The notes: generated from the letters alone by a model not told the origin. A stretch of DNA of 64,000 bases from Demequina globuliformis (GCF_000975155.1 NZ_BBRG01000002.1:62001-126000), one strand, 5' to 3'. Counted from the first letter of the stretch, positions 8,899 to 19,492 are shown. Numbers and translations are program-made.

Positions 8899-11800
8899 AT
8901 GGCTGCGCTCACTGGCGCCCCACAGCCCGGTTATGGGCTGTACGACCCCGCGTACGAGCACGATGCGTGTGGTGTCGCTTTTGTCGCGACCCTACGTGGA
9001 ACCGCGGGACGCGACATCGTCGACGCTGGCCTGACGGCTCTGAAGAACCTGGAGCACCGAGGTGCGGTGGGCGCTGAGACGGAGACTGGCGACGGCGCCG
9101 GAATCCTCACGCAGGTTCCCGATGCGTTCCTGCGTGCCGTCGTCGACTTTGACCTTCCCGCCGCGGGCACCTATGCCGTCGGCACCGCGTTCCTGACGCC
9201 CGGCGAAGACAGCGCTGAAGTGGCGGCATTTGAGGCCGCCGCCCAGTCTGAAGGTGTGACCGTCCTGGGATGGCGCGACGTCCCCGCCGTCGGCGACCCC
9301 TTGGGCCCGTCTGCACGCGCCGCAATGCCCATCTTCCGTCAGGTGTTCGTCAGCGCGGATGACCTCGCCGGTATTGAACTCGACCGCCGCGTTTACCGGG
9401 TGCGCAAGCGTGCAGAGAAGGCCGGGGGGCCGTTCTTCGCCTCGCTGTCCAGCCGTACGCTCACGTACAAGGGCATGCTCACCACCTACCAACTCGAGCA
9501 GGTCTTTCCCGACCTTACGCACGACCTGTATGCCTCGGAGTTAGCGCTGGTTCACTCGCGCTTTTCGACGAACACCTTCCCGTCGTGGCCACTCGCTCAG
9601 CCATTGCGCGGCATCGCGCACAACGGCGAAATCAACACAGTGCAGGGCAACCGCAACTGGATGAGTGCTCGCGAGGGCACCCTCAAGTCAGAGATCCTCG
9701 GTGACCTTGGCGACCTCATGCCGGTCTGCACCCCGTCTGCCTCCGACACGGCCTCCTTTGACGAGGTTCTGGAGTTGCTGCACCTGGGCGGACGCTCGTT
9801 GCCTCACTCGGTGCTGATGATGATGCCTGAGGCCTGGCAGAACAACGACGAGATGGACCCAGCACGCCGCGCCTTCTACGAGTACCACTCCGCGCTCATG
9901 GAGCCGTGGGACGGCCCCGCGGCCCTGCACTTCACTGACGGCACGGTGATCGGTGCCACGCTCGACCGCAACGGTCTGCGTCCTGGACGATTCTGGGTGA
10001 CGGATGATGGCCTGGTCGTCGCCGGTTCCGAAGCGGGTCTCCTCGACATCGATCCCGCGAAGGTGGTCCGCAAGGGCCGCTTGCAGCCCGGTCGCATGTT
10101 CCTGGTGGACACCGCAGCGGGCCGCATCATCGAGGACGAGGAGATCAAGTCGCGCCTCGCCGCCCAGCACCCCTATGAGGAGTGGGTCAAGGCCAATGCC
10201 GTCCGGTTGGCCGAGGTGCCCGACCGCGAGCACATCGTCCACTCCCAGGCGTCCGTCAAGCGTCGCCAGCGCGCGTTTGGCTACACGGAGGAGGAGCTCA
10301 AGAAGCTGCTGATTCCGATGGCCGACCAGGGAGTCGAGCCCATTGGTGCCATGGGCTCCGACACCCCCATCGCCGTGCTCAGCGACCGCCCGCGCCTGCT
10401 GTTCGACTACTTCACGCAGATGTTCGCGCAGGTGACCAACCCGCCGCTGGACTCGATCCGCGAGGAAATCGTCACCGCAGTTGGCGGCGCCATTGGGCCC
10501 GAGCCGAACCTGCTCGAGTCCACCGCCGAGCACGCTCGCAAGATCATGCTTGAGTTCCCGGTGATCGATAACGACGAGCTCGCCAAGATTTTGCACATCG
10601 ATGCCGACCCGCGTCTTAATGGCGTCTTCTCCGCCCGCAAAATTCGTGGCCTCTACCGGGTCCGCGACGGCGCGCAGGGTCTGGAGCGTCGACTCGACGA
10701 CATCTTCGACGAGGTGGATCAGGCCATCCGCGAAGGCGTGTCATTCATTGTGTTGTCCGACCGCGACGGTAATCAGGACTTCGCGCCCATCCCTTCGTTG
10801 CTGCTGACCTCCGCAGTTCACCACCACTTGGTCCGCAACCACACTCGCACGCGTGCGTCGCTGGTAGTGGAGGCCGGAGATGTGCGTGAGGTCCACCACG
10901 TTGCACTGCTCGTCGGCTACGGCTGCGCAGCGGTCAACCCGTACCTCGCGATGGAGACCGTCGAGGACCTCGTCGCTCGTGGCTACCTGGGCGACTTGGC
11001 ACCCCACACCGCGACCAAGAACCTCATCAAGGCGCTCGGCAAGGGCGTGCTGAAGATCATGTCGAAGATGGGCATCTCGACTATTCAGTCGTACCGTGGT
11101 GCACAGGTGTTCGAGGCCGTGGGGCTGTCGCGGGACTTCGTCAACCGACACTTCGTCGGTACCCCGAGCCAGATTGACGGCGCGGGGATCGACGTCATCG
11201 CCGAGGAGGTGGCGCGTCGCCACGCCGACGCGTACCCGCCGTCAGGCGAGTTGCCCGCACACCGTCGCCTCAACACCGGCGGCGACTATCAGTGGCGGCG
11301 CGATGGCGAGGAGCACCTGTTCGACCCCGAGACGGTGTTCAAGCTTCAGCACGCGACCCGCACGGGCAAGTACGACGTGTTCCGCCAGTACACGGACCGC
11401 GTCGACGACCAATCCAAGCGGCTAATGACCTTGCGCGGACTGTTCGAGTTTGCCTCCGAGCGCGAGCCGGTCTCGATCGATGAGGTCGAGCCTGCGTCGC
11501 AGATCGTCAAGCGATTCTCGACGGGTGCCATGTCCTACGGCTCCATCTCGGAAGAGGCGCACGAGACGCTGGCCATCGCCATGAACCGCCTGGGTGCGAA
11601 GTCCAACACGGGCGAGGGCGGTGAGTCCGTCGACCGTCTGTACGACCCCGAACGTCGTAGCGCCATCAAGCAGGTCGCTTCCGGACGCTTTGGCGTCACC
11701 AGCGAGTACCTCGTGAACGCGGACGACATCCAGATCAAGCTCGCCCAGGGTGCAAAGCCCGGCGAGGGCGGTCAGCTGCCCGGCTCCAAGGTGTACCCCT

Positions 11801-13434
11801 GGGTGGCGGAGACGCGCCACTCGACGCCTGGTGTGGGCCTGATTTCCCCGCCGCCGCACCACGACATCTACTCGATCGAGGACCTCAAGCAGCTCATCCA
11901 CGATCTCAAGAACGCCAACCCGCAGGCGCGCATCCACACCAAGCTCGTGTCGGAGATCGGCGTCGGCACCATCGCCGCTGGTGTGGCGAAGTGCAAGTCG
12001 GACGTGGTGCTCATCTCGGGTCAGGACGGCGGCACGGGTGCAAGTCCGCTGAACTCGCTGAAGCATGCCGGCGCGCCCTGGGAGATTGGCCTGGCCGACA
12101 CTCAGCAGACGCTCGTGATCAATGACCTGCGCGACCGCATTGTGGTGCAGGTTGACGGGCAGATGAAGACCGGGCGCGATGTCGTCATTGCCGCTCTTCT
12201 TGGTGCCGAGGAGTTCGGTTTCGCGACCGCTCCGCTGGTGGTGGAGGGCTGCATCATGATGCGCGTGTGCCACCTCAACACCTGCCCGGTCGGTGTGGCC
12301 ACCCAGAACCCAGAACTGCGCGAGCGCTTCACGGGTCAGGCGGACCACGTCGTCAACTTCTTCATGTTTATCGCTGAGCAGGTCCGCGAACTGCTCGCCG
12401 ACCTGGGCTTCAGGACCCTCGACGAGGCCGTTGGTCGCGTTGAGGCTCTGGACACGCGCAAGGCCATCGACCACTGGAAGGCGAAGGGCCTCGATCTCGC
12501 TCCCGTGCTTGCCCGCCCCGAGCCTGGCCGCGCCCTGCGCAACTCGACCACTCAGGACCACTCGCTCGACGCGGCGCTCGACCGCGAGCTCATCGCGGCA
12601 TCAGCCTCAGCCCTCGACAATGGCGAACACGTGCGACTGTCCTTTGACATCCGCAACGTGAACCGCACGGTCGGCACCATGCTCGGCCACGAGGTCACGA
12701 AGCGCTACCGCGGCGAGGGACTGCCGGACAACACCATCGACATCTCGTTCAGGGGTTCCGCTGGTCAGTCCTTCGGCGCGTTCGTGCCGCGCGGTATCAC
12801 CCTGCGCCTCGATGGCGACGCGAACGACTATGTGGGCAAGGGCCTGTCTGGCGGCCGCATCATTGTGCGCCCGGTCCGCGAGGCCATGCTGGATGACTCG
12901 AAGGACGTCATTGCGGGCAACGTGATTGGCTACGGCGCGACGTCTGGTGAGATCTTCCTGCGCGGGCAGGTCGGCGAACGCTTCCTGGTACGCAACTCGG
13001 GGGCGACCGCGGTCGTCGCCGGGGTGGGTGACCACGCTCTCGAGTACATGACGGGCGGCACTGCCGTGATCTTGGGACGCACGGGACGTAACCTGGGCGC
13101 TGGAATGTCCGGCGGAACCGCGTATGTGCTGGACCTCAAGTCCGAACGAGTCAACGCACAGGCGTTGGCCTCGGGAGAGCTCACGCTCAGCCCTCTCGAT
13201 GCCGAGGACGAGGTCATAGTCCGCACGCTGATTGAGCGGCACGTGGAGGAGACAGGTTCCCCGCGCGGCAAGGACTTGCTGACAAAGTGGGATGACAACA
13301 AGGAGCGCTTCACGCGCGTACTGCCCGCGCAGTACGCCAGGGTGCGGGTCGCGCTCGCCGAAATCGAGGCGAACGGCGGCGACCTGCGCGCCCCCGGCGC
13401 CTGGGCCGAGTTCCTGGAGGTGACCGGTGGCTGA
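8899..13434 (+). CDS. gltB: Glutamate synthase (NADPH), large subunit
   Basis: Transfers the amide of glutamine to 2-oxoglutarate to give glutamate, together with GltD. The product is 1511 residues from the ATG at 8899; a GTG at 8896 directly before it is possible, but AAGG at 8887-8890 is better spaced for the ATG. The N-terminal glutamine amidotransferase domain begins at Cys24 after a short propeptide (HDACGVAF). A central domain, an FMN-binding synthase domain (about 850-1200, including [11 protein letters not shown]) and the 3Fe-4S cluster motif [13 protein letters not shown] (about residue 1124) follow. The C-terminal GXGXG beta-helix domain is present ([21 protein letters not shown]). 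The last 8 bases overlap gltD, so the two subunits are coupled. Confidence 0.98.
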   Translation: MAALTGAPQPGYGLYDPAYEHDACGVAFVATLRGTAGRDIVDAGLTALKNLEHRGAVGAETETGDGAGILTQVPDAFLRAVVDFDLPAAGTYAVGTAFLTPGEDSAEVAAFEAAAQSEGVTVLGWRDVPAVGDPLGPSARAAMPIFRQVFVSADDLAGIELDRRVYRVRKRAEKAGGPFFASLSSRTLTYKGMLTTYQLEQVFPDLTHDLYASELALVHSRFSTNTFPSWPLAQPLRGIAHNGEINTVQGNRNWMSAREGTLKSEILGDLGDLMPVCTPSASDTASFDEVLELLHLGGRSLPHSVLMMMPEAWQNNDEMDPARRAFYEYHSALMEPWDGPAALHFTDGTVIGATLDRNGLRPGRFWVTDDGLVVAGSEAGLLDIDPAKVVRKGRLQPGRMFLVDTAAGRIIEDEEIKSRLAAQHPYEEWVKANAVRLAEVPDREHIVHSQASVKRRQRAFGYTEEELKKLLIPMADQGVEPIGAMGSDTPIAVLSDRPRLLFDYFTQMFAQVTNPPLDSIREEIVTAVGGAIGPEPNLLESTAEHARKIMLEFPVIDNDELAKILHIDADPRLNGVFSARKIRGLYRVRDGAQGLERRLDDIFDEVDQAIREGVSFIVLSDRDGNQDFAPIPSLLLTSAVHHHLVRNHTRTRASLVVEAGDVREVHHVALLVGYGCAAVNPYLAMETVEDLVARGYLGDLAPHTATKNLIKALGKGVLKIMSKMGISTIQSYRGAQVFEAVGLSRDFVNRHFVGTPSQIDGAGIDVIAEEVARRHADAYPPSGELPAHRRLNTGGDYQWRRDGEEHLFDPETVFKLQHATRTGKYDVFRQYTDRVDDQSKRLMTLRGLFEFASEREPVSIDEVEPASQIVKRFSTGAMSYGSISEEAHETLAIAMNRLGAKSNTGEGGESVDRLYDPERRSAIKQVASGRFGVTSEYLVNADDIQIKLAQGAKPGEGGQLPGSKVYPWVAETRHSTPGVGLISPPPHHDIYSIEDLKQLIHDLKNANPQARIHTKLVSEIGVGTIAAGVAKCKSDVVLISGQDGGTGASPLNSLKHAGAPWEIGLADTQQTLVINDLRDRIVVQVDGQMKTGRDVVIAALLGAEEFGFATAPLVVEGCIMMRVCHLNTCPVGVATQNPELRERFTGQADHVVNFFMFIAEQVRELLADLGFRTLDEAVGRVEALDTRKAIDHWKAKGLDLAPVLARPEPGRALRNSTTQDHSLDAALDRELIAASASALDNGEHVRLSFDIRNVNRTVGTMLGHEVTKRYRGEGLPDNTIDISFRGSAGQSFGAFVPRGITLRLDGDANDYVGKGLSGGRIIVRPVREAMLDDSKDVIAGNVIGYGATSGEIFLRGQVGERFLVRNSGATAVVAGVGDHALEYMTGGTAVILGRTGRNLGAGMSGGTAYVLDLKSERVNAQALASGELTLSPLDAEDEVIVRTLIERHVEETGSPRGKDLLTKWDDNKERFTRVLPAQYARVRVALAEIEANGGDLRAPGAWAEFLEVTGG

Positions 13435-14893
13435 CCCCCAAGGTTTTCTGAAGTACCGCGAGCGGGAGGTTCCCAAGAGCCGCCCGGTTCCGGTGCGTTT
13501 GCTTGACTGGAAGGACGTCAAGGACGAGCTTTCCAAGGATGAGCCCACGCTGCGTCGGCAGGCCACCCGTTGCATGGACTGTGGCATTCCGTTCTGCCAC
13601 CAGGGTTGCCCGCTGGGGAACATCATTCCCGAGTGGAATGACTTGGTGCGGCAGGGACAGTGGGAAGACGCTATCGAGCGCCTTCACGCCACCAACAATT
13701 TCCCGGATTTCACCGGGCGCATCTGTCCTGCTCCGTGCGAGACTTCTTGTGTGCTTGGCATCAACCAGCCCGCCGTGACGATCAAGAACATCGAGGCCGA
13801 GATCATCGACCGCGCGTTCAAGGACGGCACTGTGCGCCCGCACATTCCGCAGCGGCAGACCGGCAAGACCATTGCGGTTGTCGGGTCGGGGCCCGCCGGC
13901 CTCGCGGCTGCCCAGCAGCTCACCCGCGCCGGTCACACGGTGCGCGTGTATGAGCGCGACGACCGCATTGGCGGTTTGCTCCGGTACGGCGTGCCCGACT
14001 TCAAGCTGGAGAAGATCCACATTGAGCGTCGGATCGAGCAGATGGAAGCCGAGGGGACCCGCTTCCGCACCGAGGTGGAAATTGGCAAGGACATCACCTG
14101 GGAAGAGTTGCGTGCGCGCTATGACGCCGTGCTAATTGCCACCGGATCACCGATTCCCCGCGACCTGCCTTTGCCCGGTCGGGACCTTGACGGGATCCAC
14201 TACGCCATGCCGTACCTGCACCAGGGGAACCTTGCTGCCGCAGGCGACCCGGTCGACAACCAGATCACCGCAGAAGGCAAGCACGTGATCGTCATCGGTG
14301 GCGGCGACACAGGGTCCGACTGCATTGGTACCGCGCTGCGACAGAAGGCCGCGTCCGTGACCACCCTCGCGATCGGCAAGGAGCTGCCTCACGGGCGCCC
14401 CGATCACGAGCCGTGGCCCATGGACCCGCGGGTGTTTGAAGTGTCGTCGAGCCACGAGGAGGGCGGCGAACGCCACTTCCTGGCCTCGACAGTTGAGTTC
14501 CTCGGAGATGAGGCGGGCCAGGTGCGTGCACTGCGGGTCGCCGAAACGCAGTACAACGCGGACGGGTCCCGTACCCCCAAGGCCGGCACCGAGCGGGACA
14601 TTCCCGCCGACCTGGTGCTGATCGCGATGGGGTTCACGGGTCCCGAGACGGAAGCGTTGAGTTCACAGGGCGGCGTCGCCGTCACGGACCGCGGGCGGAT
14701 CGAGCGCGCGGACGACTTCCATACGTCGGTAGATGGTGTGTTCGTGGCTGGCGATGCTAGCCGCGGTGCGTCGCTCGTCGTGTGGGCCATCGCGGAGGGC
14801 CGTTCGGCCGCCGCGGCCATCGATCATTACCTGACCGGTAGCACCGAGTTGCCGGCACCCGTCACAGCCAGCACGGTAGCGCTCCGTGCGTAG
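13427..14893 (+). CDS. gltD: Glutamate synthase, small subunit
   Basis: The FAD- and NADPH-binding subunit that feeds electrons to GltB. It is 488 residues long. Two 4Fe-4S cysteine clusters lie at the N-terminus: [17 protein letters not shown] (about residues 46-62) and [12 protein letters not shown] (about 101-112). An FAD-binding [10 protein letters not shown] (about 153) and a second Rossmann motif for [14 protein letters not shown] (about 293), follow. The C-terminal FAD contact is [19 protein letters not shown]. The GTG start lies within the end of gltB and follows GGAGGTGACC. Pyruvate kinase starts 20 bases downstream with its own Shine-Dalgarno and may be read through. Confidence 0.97.
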   Translation: MADPQGFLKYREREVPKSRPVPVRLLDWKDVKDELSKDEPTLRRQATRCMDCGIPFCHQGCPLGNIIPEWNDLVRQGQWEDAIERLHATNNFPDFTGRICPAPCETSCVLGINQPAVTIKNIEAEIIDRAFKDGTVRPHIPQRQTGKTIAVVGSGPAGLAAAQQLTRAGHTVRVYERDDRIGGLLRYGVPDFKLEKIHIERRIEQMEAEGTRFRTEVEIGKDITWEELRARYDAVLIATGSPIPRDLPLPGRDLDGIHYAMPYLHQGNLAAAGDPVDNQITAEGKHVIVIGGGDTGSDCIGTALRQKAASVTTLAIGKELPHGRPDHEPWPMDPRVFEVSSSHEEGGERHFLASTVEFLGDEAGQVRALRVAETQYNADGSRTPKAGTERDIPADLVLIAMGFTGPETEALSSQGGVAVTDRGRIERADDFHTSVDGVFVAGDASRGASLVVWAIAEGRSAAAAIDHYLTGSTELPAPVTASTVALRA

Positions 14894-14913
14894 AGAGACA
14901 CGAGGAAGCTTAG

Positions 14914-16335
14914 ATGTCGCGTAAAGCAAAGATTGTCTGCACGATTGGCCCGGCCACGGCGCCGCTGGAGCGCATGCGGGAGCTGGTGAACGCGGGCATG
15001 GACGTCGCTCGCATCAACCGTTCCCACGGCAGCACCGCAGAGCACGAGGCCGTGTACAACAACGTGCGCCAGGCAGCCAAGGAAGCCGGCCGCAACGTCG
15101 CCGTGCTCGTCGACCTCCAGGGTCCCAAGATTCGCCTCGAGAAGTTCGCCGACGGTCCGCACGAGCTCGCCGTGGGTGACGTGTTCACCATCACCACGCG
15201 TGACGTGGAAGGCACCAAGGACATTTGCGGCACCACGTTCAAGGGCCTGCCTGGAGACTGCTCGGCGGGGGACATCCTGCTGATCGACGACGGCAAGGTG
15301 CGCCTCGAGGTGACGGACGTCACCGAGACTGACGTGATCACCAAGGTCGTCGTGCCCGGTCCGGTCTCCAACAACAAGGGCATCAACCTTCCCGGCGTTG
15401 CCGTGTCCGTTCCTGCACTGTCGGAGAAGGACCAGGACGACCTGCGTTGGGGCCTCAAGATTGGCGCGGACTTCATCGCGCTGTCCTTCGTGCGGTCCGC
15501 CGCAGACTACGAGGACGTCGCTCGCATCATGGCCGAGGAGGGCGTGACCGTCCCCGTCGTCGCCAAGGTGGAAAAGCCCCAGGCTGTCGACAACCTCGAG
15601 GAAATCGTGGATGCGTTCGACGGCATCATGGTGGCGCGTGGCGACCTGGGCGTTGAGCTCCCTCTCGAAGAGGTGCCCTTGGTTCAAAAGCGTGCGATCG
15701 AGCTGTGCCGCGCGAATGCGAAGCCGGTCATCGTCGCCACCCAGGTGCTCGAGTCCATGACTCACGCGCCCGTGCCGACGCGTGCCGAGACGTCGGACTG
15801 TGCCAACGCCATCCTCGACGGCACGGACGCCGTCATGCTCTCGGGCGAGACGTCGGTCGGTGACTTCCCGATCGTCACGGTCGAGACCATGGCCCGGATT
15901 GTGCGCAACACCGAGGACAAGGGATACAGCCGCATCGCGCCGTTCCTGACGACCCCCAAGACGCGCGGCGGTGCCGTGACTCACGCCGCGGCGGAGATCG
16001 CCGACGTCCTCGACATCAAGTACATCGTGACCTTCACCCAGTCCGGTGACTCCGCACTGCGGATGGCGCGCCTGCGTCCCAACGTGCCGATGCTCGCCTT
16101 TACCCCCGACTCCAAGACCCAAAAGCGCCTCGCGCTCAGCTGGGGCGTGGACGCTGAACTGGTTGACCGGGTGGACAGCACCGACGAGATGGTGAACTTG
16201 GTGGACAGCTACCTCAAGGACACCGGCAAGGCCGTCGACGGAGACTACGTGGTCGTCGTCTCTGGTACTCCCGTTGGCGTGCCTGGTACGACCAACTCGA
16301 TCTTCGTACACAAGGTCGGACAGGTCCGCGGCTAA
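14914..16335 (+). CDS. pyk: Pyruvate kinase
   Basis: Final step of glycolysis: phosphoenolpyruvate plus ADP to pyruvate plus ATP. The 473-residue length is standard. It opens with KAKIVCTIGPA, has INRSHGS for substrate and Mg binding, the catalytic lysine in VAKVEKPQAV (about residue 219), MVARGDLGVELP, and the family block ATQVLESMTHAPVPTRAE followed by DAVMLSGETSVG. A Shine-Dalgarno (CGAGGAAG) precedes the ATG. The gene ends just before a 19-bp perfect inverted repeat that separates it from the convergent cardiolipin synthase gene. Its neighbourhood with pdtaR and the liv genes is typical of actinobacteria. Confidence 0.98.
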   Translation: MSRKAKIVCTIGPATAPLERMRELVNAGMDVARINRSHGSTAEHEAVYNNVRQAAKEAGRNVAVLVDLQGPKIRLEKFADGPHELAVGDVFTITTRDVEGTKDICGTTFKGLPGDCSAGDILLIDDGKVRLEVTDVTETDVITKVVVPGPVSNNKGINLPGVAVSVPALSEKDQDDLRWGLKIGADFIALSFVRSAADYEDVARIMAEEGVTVPVVAKVEKPQAVDNLEEIVDAFDGIMVARGDLGVELPLEEVPLVQKRAIELCRANAKPVIVATQVLESMTHAPVPTRAETSDCANAILDGTDAVMLSGETSVGDFPIVTVETMARIVRNTEDKGYSRIAPFLTTPKTRGGAVTHAAAEIADVLDIKYIVTFTQSGDSALRMARLRPNVPMLAFTPDSKTQKRLALSWGVDAELVDRVDSTDEMVNLVDSYLKDTGKAVDGDYVVVVSGTPVGVPGTTNSIFVHKVGQVRG

Positions 16336-16348
16336 CACCGTTGAGCCG

Positions 16349-16400
16349 AATGGCTCCATTTGCCTGGTGACGCTACACATGCCAGGCAAATGGAGCCATT
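16349..16400. terminator. 19-bp perfect inverted repeat between convergent pyk and cls
   Basis: Arms 16349-16367 and 16382-16400 are perfect complements (core TGGCTCCATTTGCCTGG) around a 14-base loop. The position between converging genes suits a bidirectional terminator. Unlike the other terminator hairpins here it is not extremely GC-rich, has a long loop and lacks a T-tract, so it may instead be a copy of a dispersed palindromic repeat. Confidence 0.6.
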
Positions 16401-16503
16401 TCGCGTATCTGGGGGCGAGTCCACGCATGCCATCGCAGTCCGTGCGCTCACCGGCCCTGGCTGGACCGGCGCGGCTGGTGAGGTGACCGGGGGGCGTCGG
16501 CCT

Positions 16504-17979
16504 TTAGGTCAGGGCAGACGTGAGGCGGAATACTCCGTCGAGGAAGCGTGAGCGTGCGGGCTCGCTCATCCACTCGTCGAGGGTGAGTTCTCGCCCCGCA
16601 TCGCGGTAGCGTTGCTCGACCTCGCGCATCTGTGACACAAACGACGCCCCGCGCACCACGAGCGACATCTCGGCGTTAAGTGTGAACGAGCGAATGTCCA
16701 TGTTGCTCGATCCAATGACCGCGATGTCATCGTCGATGGACACGTGCTTGGAGTGCAGGATGTAGGGCGCGGGGTACAGGAAGATGCGCACCCCGGCTCG
16801 GAGCAGGGTCTCGTAGTAGGAGCGCTGGGCGTGATACACCGTCCCTTGGTCACCCAGTTCCGACACGAAGAGCTGCACCTCCAGCCCTCGCTGGCAGGCA
16901 GACGTGATGGCGTAGATCATCGCCTCGTTCGGCACAAAGTATGGGCTGGTGATGATGACGCGTTCGTGTGCGCCGTGAATGAGTGCCAGGAACAGTCGGA
17001 GGTTCACCTCCGTTTCATACGCCGGCCCACTGGGGACCATCTGGCATTGGAGGTCACCGTCAACGGTAGTGAGCGCTGCGGCCTCGACGCGCTCACTGTC
17101 CCCGAGGACCTCTCCCGTCTCGAAGTACCAGTCGGAGTGGAACACGGCGTCGACCTGCGCGACCACGGGCCCGTCCAGGCACGCCACCAGTTCTTGCCAT
17201 TGAAGTCCGCGTTTGATGTTCTTCGCGGCGTTGTAGTCGCGAGAAATCAGGTTCTGAGACCCAATGAAGGCGTGGGTGCCGTCGATGACGACCAACTTGC
17301 GGTGATTGCGCAGGTCGGGGCGCTGGTACTGGCCCTTGAGGGGGCGCACGGGGAGCATCCAGGACCACTGCACGCCCATGCGGTCGAGCTCCGCGAAGGT
17401 GTCCTTGGCGCCAGGGATACGTCGCGATGCGATGTGGTCGGCCAAGAAACGTACCGTCACACCGCGCTGGACGGCGCGTTCCATCGCGGCAAAGAATCCG
17501 CGCGTCGTGTGGTCCCACGCGACGATGTAGAACTGAATGTGGACGTAGTCGCGGGCCTCATCGATTGCCTCCGCCATGGCGTCGATGGAGCCCTGATAGT
17601 CCTCGAGCAGTTGCGCACGTGATCCCCCCACCATCGGCAGGGCCGTGAGCGACGTGTTTTGGTGCGTCACACGCTGGAGCCAGCGCGGGACATTGGTTTC
17701 ATCGCCGCCAACGGTCAAGGCGCCTGCGTCCGCACGTTCTGCGATCGCCGCGGTCGCACGCTCTTGAGCGGCGCGGCGTTTCCTGGGTAGCCGGAAGTTG
17801 CCGATGAGCAGGTACAGCGCAAGTCCCACAAAGGGCGTCAAGAAGATCAGGAGCAGCCACGCCATGGCAGCGGTGGGCTTGCGCCCCCGCGGAATGTAGA
17901 TCAGGGCGACAACACTGATCGCCAGTTCGACAACCGTGATGAGGGGCCACAGGGCGAGGCCAGACACGAACGAGGGCAT
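16504..17979 (-). CDS. cls: Cardiolipin synthase (phospholipase D family)
   Basis: Builds cardiolipin in the cytoplasmic membrane. The 491-residue protein has two N-terminal membrane spans (about residues 8-30 and 38-60; the second ends in LYLLIGNFRLPRKRR) and two HxKxxxxD catalytic motifs: HRKLVVID within a longer block ending FIGSQN (about 226) and HSKHVSID ending VIGSSNMD (about 408). This is the bacterial ClsA-type layout; actinobacteria can also use a CDP-alcohol phosphotransferase for the same job, so this may be one of two enzymes. It converges on pyk across the inverted repeat. The downstream 100 bases hold nothing recognisable. Confidence 0.93.
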   Translation of the reverse strand: MPSFVSGLALWPLITVVELAISVVALIYIPRGRKPTAAMAWLLLIFLTPFVGLALYLLIGNFRLPRKRRAAQERATAAIAERADAGALTVGGDETNVPRWLQRVTHQNTSLTALPMVGGSRAQLLEDYQGSIDAMAEAIDEARDYVHIQFYIVAWDHTTRGFFAAMERAVQRGVTVRFLADHIASRRIPGAKDTFAELDRMGVQWSWMLPVRPLKGQYQRPDLRNHRKLVVIDGTHAFIGSQNLISRDYNAAKNIKRGLQWQELVACLDGPVVAQVDAVFHSDWYFETGEVLGDSERVEAAALTTVDGDLQCQMVPSGPAYETEVNLRLFLALIHGAHERVIITSPYFVPNEAMIYAITSACQRGLEVQLFVSELGDQGTVYHAQRSYYETLLRAGVRIFLYPAPYILHSKHVSIDDDIAVIGSSNMDIRSFTLNAEMSLVVRGASFVSQMREVEQRYRDAGRELTLDEWMSEPARSRFLDGVFRLTSALT

Positions 17980-18032
17980 GCGCGACTTTCTTCAAGCGGG
18001 CCGATGCTGGGGTTTCCTGGCGTAGCCGGGCG

Positions 18033-18506
18033 TCAGTTCTCGTCTGACGCGGCCAGCGTTGTCCAGTCGCGAGGCGCGTGGGCCGGTGCGGTGGGCTTGT
18101 ATACGCCGCGGAACAGGGGAGAGGAGATCAGGAAGTCGGCTGTGGCGACATTGGAGGCCATCGGGATGTTCCACACGCAGCCCAGTCGCAAGAGCGCTTT
18201 GACGTCGGGGTCGTGTGGCTGAGCCTCGAGCGGATCCCAAAAGAAGACCAATAGGTCAATCTTCCCCTCCGCGATCCGCGCGCCAATCTGCTGGTCGCCG
18301 CCGATGGGTCCTGACAAGAATCGCGTCACAGGAAGGTCAAGCGCCTCTTCCAGCATGGAGCCGGTGGTGCCGGTGGCGTACAAGTGGTGCCGTGACAGTG
18401 ACCCCTTGTTGAAGGTGGCCCACTCCAGGAGCTCGGCCTTCTTATTGTCGTGCGCGACGAGCGCTACATGCTTGGCGCCTGCCACCGTCGAGTGCGTCTG
18501 GGTCAT
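18033..18506 (-). CDS. mgsA: Methylglyoxal synthase
   Basis: Converts dihydroxyacetone phosphate to methylglyoxal and phosphate, a bypass used when phosphorylated sugars accumulate. The product is 157 residues. Family features are [10 protein letters not shown] at the N-terminus, the phosphate-binding TGTTG (about residues 46-50), [17 protein letters not shown] with the catalytic Asp, and [18 protein letters not shown] with the catalytic His. The ATG at 18506 is chosen over a GTG three bases upstream because AGGAGG then sits 5 bases away. It lies downstream of the tRNA-Leu gene on the same strand and upstream of cls. Placement beside pyk fits a role in controlling carbon flow around triose phosphates. 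Confidence 0.95.
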   Translation of the reverse strand: MTQTHSTVAGAKHVALVAHDNKKAELLEWATFNKGSLSRHHLYATGTTGSMLEEALDLPVTRFLSGPIGGDQQIGARIAEGKIDLLVFFWDPLEAQPHDPDVKALLRLGCVWNIPMASNVATADFLISSPLFRGVYKPTAPAHAPRDWTTLAASDEN

Positions 18507-18570
18507 CACGGCCTCCTGTGGAGTTGAGCGCCGCCTCCGTCGTTCGCGGTGCGCCGCGGTGCGCTTTGAG

Positions 18571-18644
18571 TGCCCCGAGTGGGATTCGAACCCACACTGG
18601 TACGGGTTTGAGCCGTATGCCTCTGCCGGTTGGGCTATCGGGGC
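18571..18644 (-). tRNA. tRNA-Leu (anticodon CAA), short variable region
   Basis: A 74-base cloverleaf reads on the minus strand. The acceptor stem is GCCCCGA/TCGGGGC with discriminator A. The D arm contains AACCGGCAGA. The anticodon stem is TACGG/CCGTA around loop CTCAAAC, giving anticodon CAA. The T arm is GTGGG-TTCGAAT-CCCAC. CCA is not encoded. Bacterial leucine tRNAs normally have a long class II variable arm, yet the variable region here is only 5 bases (CCAGT), so the leucine identity rests on the anticodon and A73. It lies between mgsA and the divergent pdtaR. Confidence 0.9.
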
Positions 18645-18667
18645 GTTCAGAGACTAGGCTAGCGCCT

Positions 18668-19318
18668 GTGACAGATACGCAAGAACCATCCGAGGCCATT
18701 GACGCAACTTCTGCGAAGGCAACCCCCGAGCCAGCCCCCTCAAAGAAGCGCCGCGCAGTCGTCGCTGAGGACGAGGCGCTCATTCGCATGGACATCGTCG
18801 AAACCCTGCGTGAGGGTGGCTACGACGTCGTAGGCGAGGGAGCCAACGGTGAGGAAGGCGTGGCGCTCGCCAAGGAGCACAAGCCTGACGTCGTGGTCAT
18901 GGACATCAAGATGCCGGTGATGGATGGCATCACCGCGGCGGAGCAGATCGCCGCGGCGCGTGTCGCACCTGTGGTCCTGTTGACCGCCTTTTCTCAGACT
19001 GAACTTGTTGAGCGTGCCCGCGACGCCGGTGCCATGGCGTACGTCGTGAAGCCCTTTACGCCTGCCGACCTTCTCCCTGCCGTGGAGATTGCCGCCTCGC
19101 GTTTTGTCGAGATCCGCGCGCTTGAGTCGGAGATCGCCGACATCAACGAGCGCATGGACACCCGTAAGAAGGTCGAGCGCGCCAAGGGACTCCTCATGGA
19201 GAAGATGAAGCTCAATGAGCCTGAGTCCTTCCGCTGGATCCAGAAGACGTCGATGGACCGTCGTTTGACAATGAAGGAAGTGGCAGAGGCCGTCATCGAG
19301 CAGATGTCCGGAAAGTAA
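18668..19318 (+). CDS. pdtaR: ANTAR-domain response regulator
   Basis: Two-component response regulator that acts on RNA rather than DNA: a receiver domain followed by an ANTAR RNA-binding domain, which in this family prevents transcription termination at dual-hexaloop RNA motifs. The 216-residue product has a disordered Ala/Glu/Pro-rich start (1-34), receiver (about 38-150) with phospho-acceptor Asp in VVVMDIKMPVMDG (about residue 78) and the conserved Lys in YVVKPF, and the ANTAR block KKVERAKGLLMEKMKLNE (about 163-180). The GTG at 18668 is chosen because an upstream reading would run across the tRNA; TAGGCT lies exactly 7 bases before it, indicating a leaderless mRNA. The partner histidine kinase (PdtaS) is not in this window. 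Confidence 0.95.
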   Translation: MTDTQEPSEAIDATSAKATPEPAPSKKRRAVVAEDEALIRMDIVETLREGGYDVVGEGANGEEGVALAKEHKPDVVVMDIKMPVMDGITAAEQIAAARVAPVVLLTAFSQTELVERARDAGAMAYVVKPFTPADLLPAVEIAASRFVEIRALESEIADINERMDTRKKVERAKGLLMEKMKLNEPESFRWIQKTSMDRRLTMKEVAEAVIEQMSGK

Positions 19319-19350
19319 CCTCTGCGCTTTTTGCTGCGGTGTGAACGTCC

Positions 19351-19374
19351 ATTTACCACGAATCGTGCGTAAAT
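19351..19374. promoter_or_regulatory. AT-rich dyad upstream of livK, candidate operator
   Basis: ATTTACCACGAATCGTGCGTAAAT has outer arms ATTTAC/GTAAAT and inner arms CAC/GTG with one bulged C. It sits 33 bases after the pdtaR stop in a region richer in A and T than its surroundings. It could be a regulator site or a weak terminator for pdtaR. Confidence 0.4.
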
Positions 19375-19416
19375 GAGGTCACAGAATCGTGATGCGGGCG
19401 TCCCCTCCCTGAAATG

Positions 19417-19438
19417 TAAGTTCGATAGCGTGAACTTA
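19417..19438. promoter_or_regulatory. TAAGTTC-n8-GAACTTA inverted repeat upstream of livK
   Basis: Perfect 7-base arms at 19417-19423 and 19432-19438, 72 bases before the livK start. The dyad and spacing look like a transcription factor site; no promoter boxes around it are clear enough to place it relative to the start of transcription. Confidence 0.4.
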
Positions 19439-19444
19439 TTGCCG

Positions 19445-19492
19445 CCAGGGACGGTCCCTGGGGCGATGGGCTGACGGAGGCCTCTCCGTCAG
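19445..19492 (+). promoter_or_regulatory. Two leader hairpins directly before the livK Shine-Dalgarno
   Basis: Hairpin 1 pairs CCAGGGA (19445-19451) with TCCCTGG (19455-19461). Hairpin 2 pairs CTGACGGAG (19471-19479) with CTCCGTCAG (19484-19492) around a 4-base loop. Hairpin 2 ends 4 bases before the ribosome binding site GGAGGGA (19497-19503). Its CCTCTCC strand could alternatively pair with that site, so the leader may control translation; this is inference from the sequence alone. Confidence 0.4.

Noticed and set aside
18518-18667. 50-residue N-terminal extension of the response regulator
   Set aside because: It would run across the tRNA-Leu gene; the GTG at 18668 has a -10 box at the leaderless distance and starts the natural protein.
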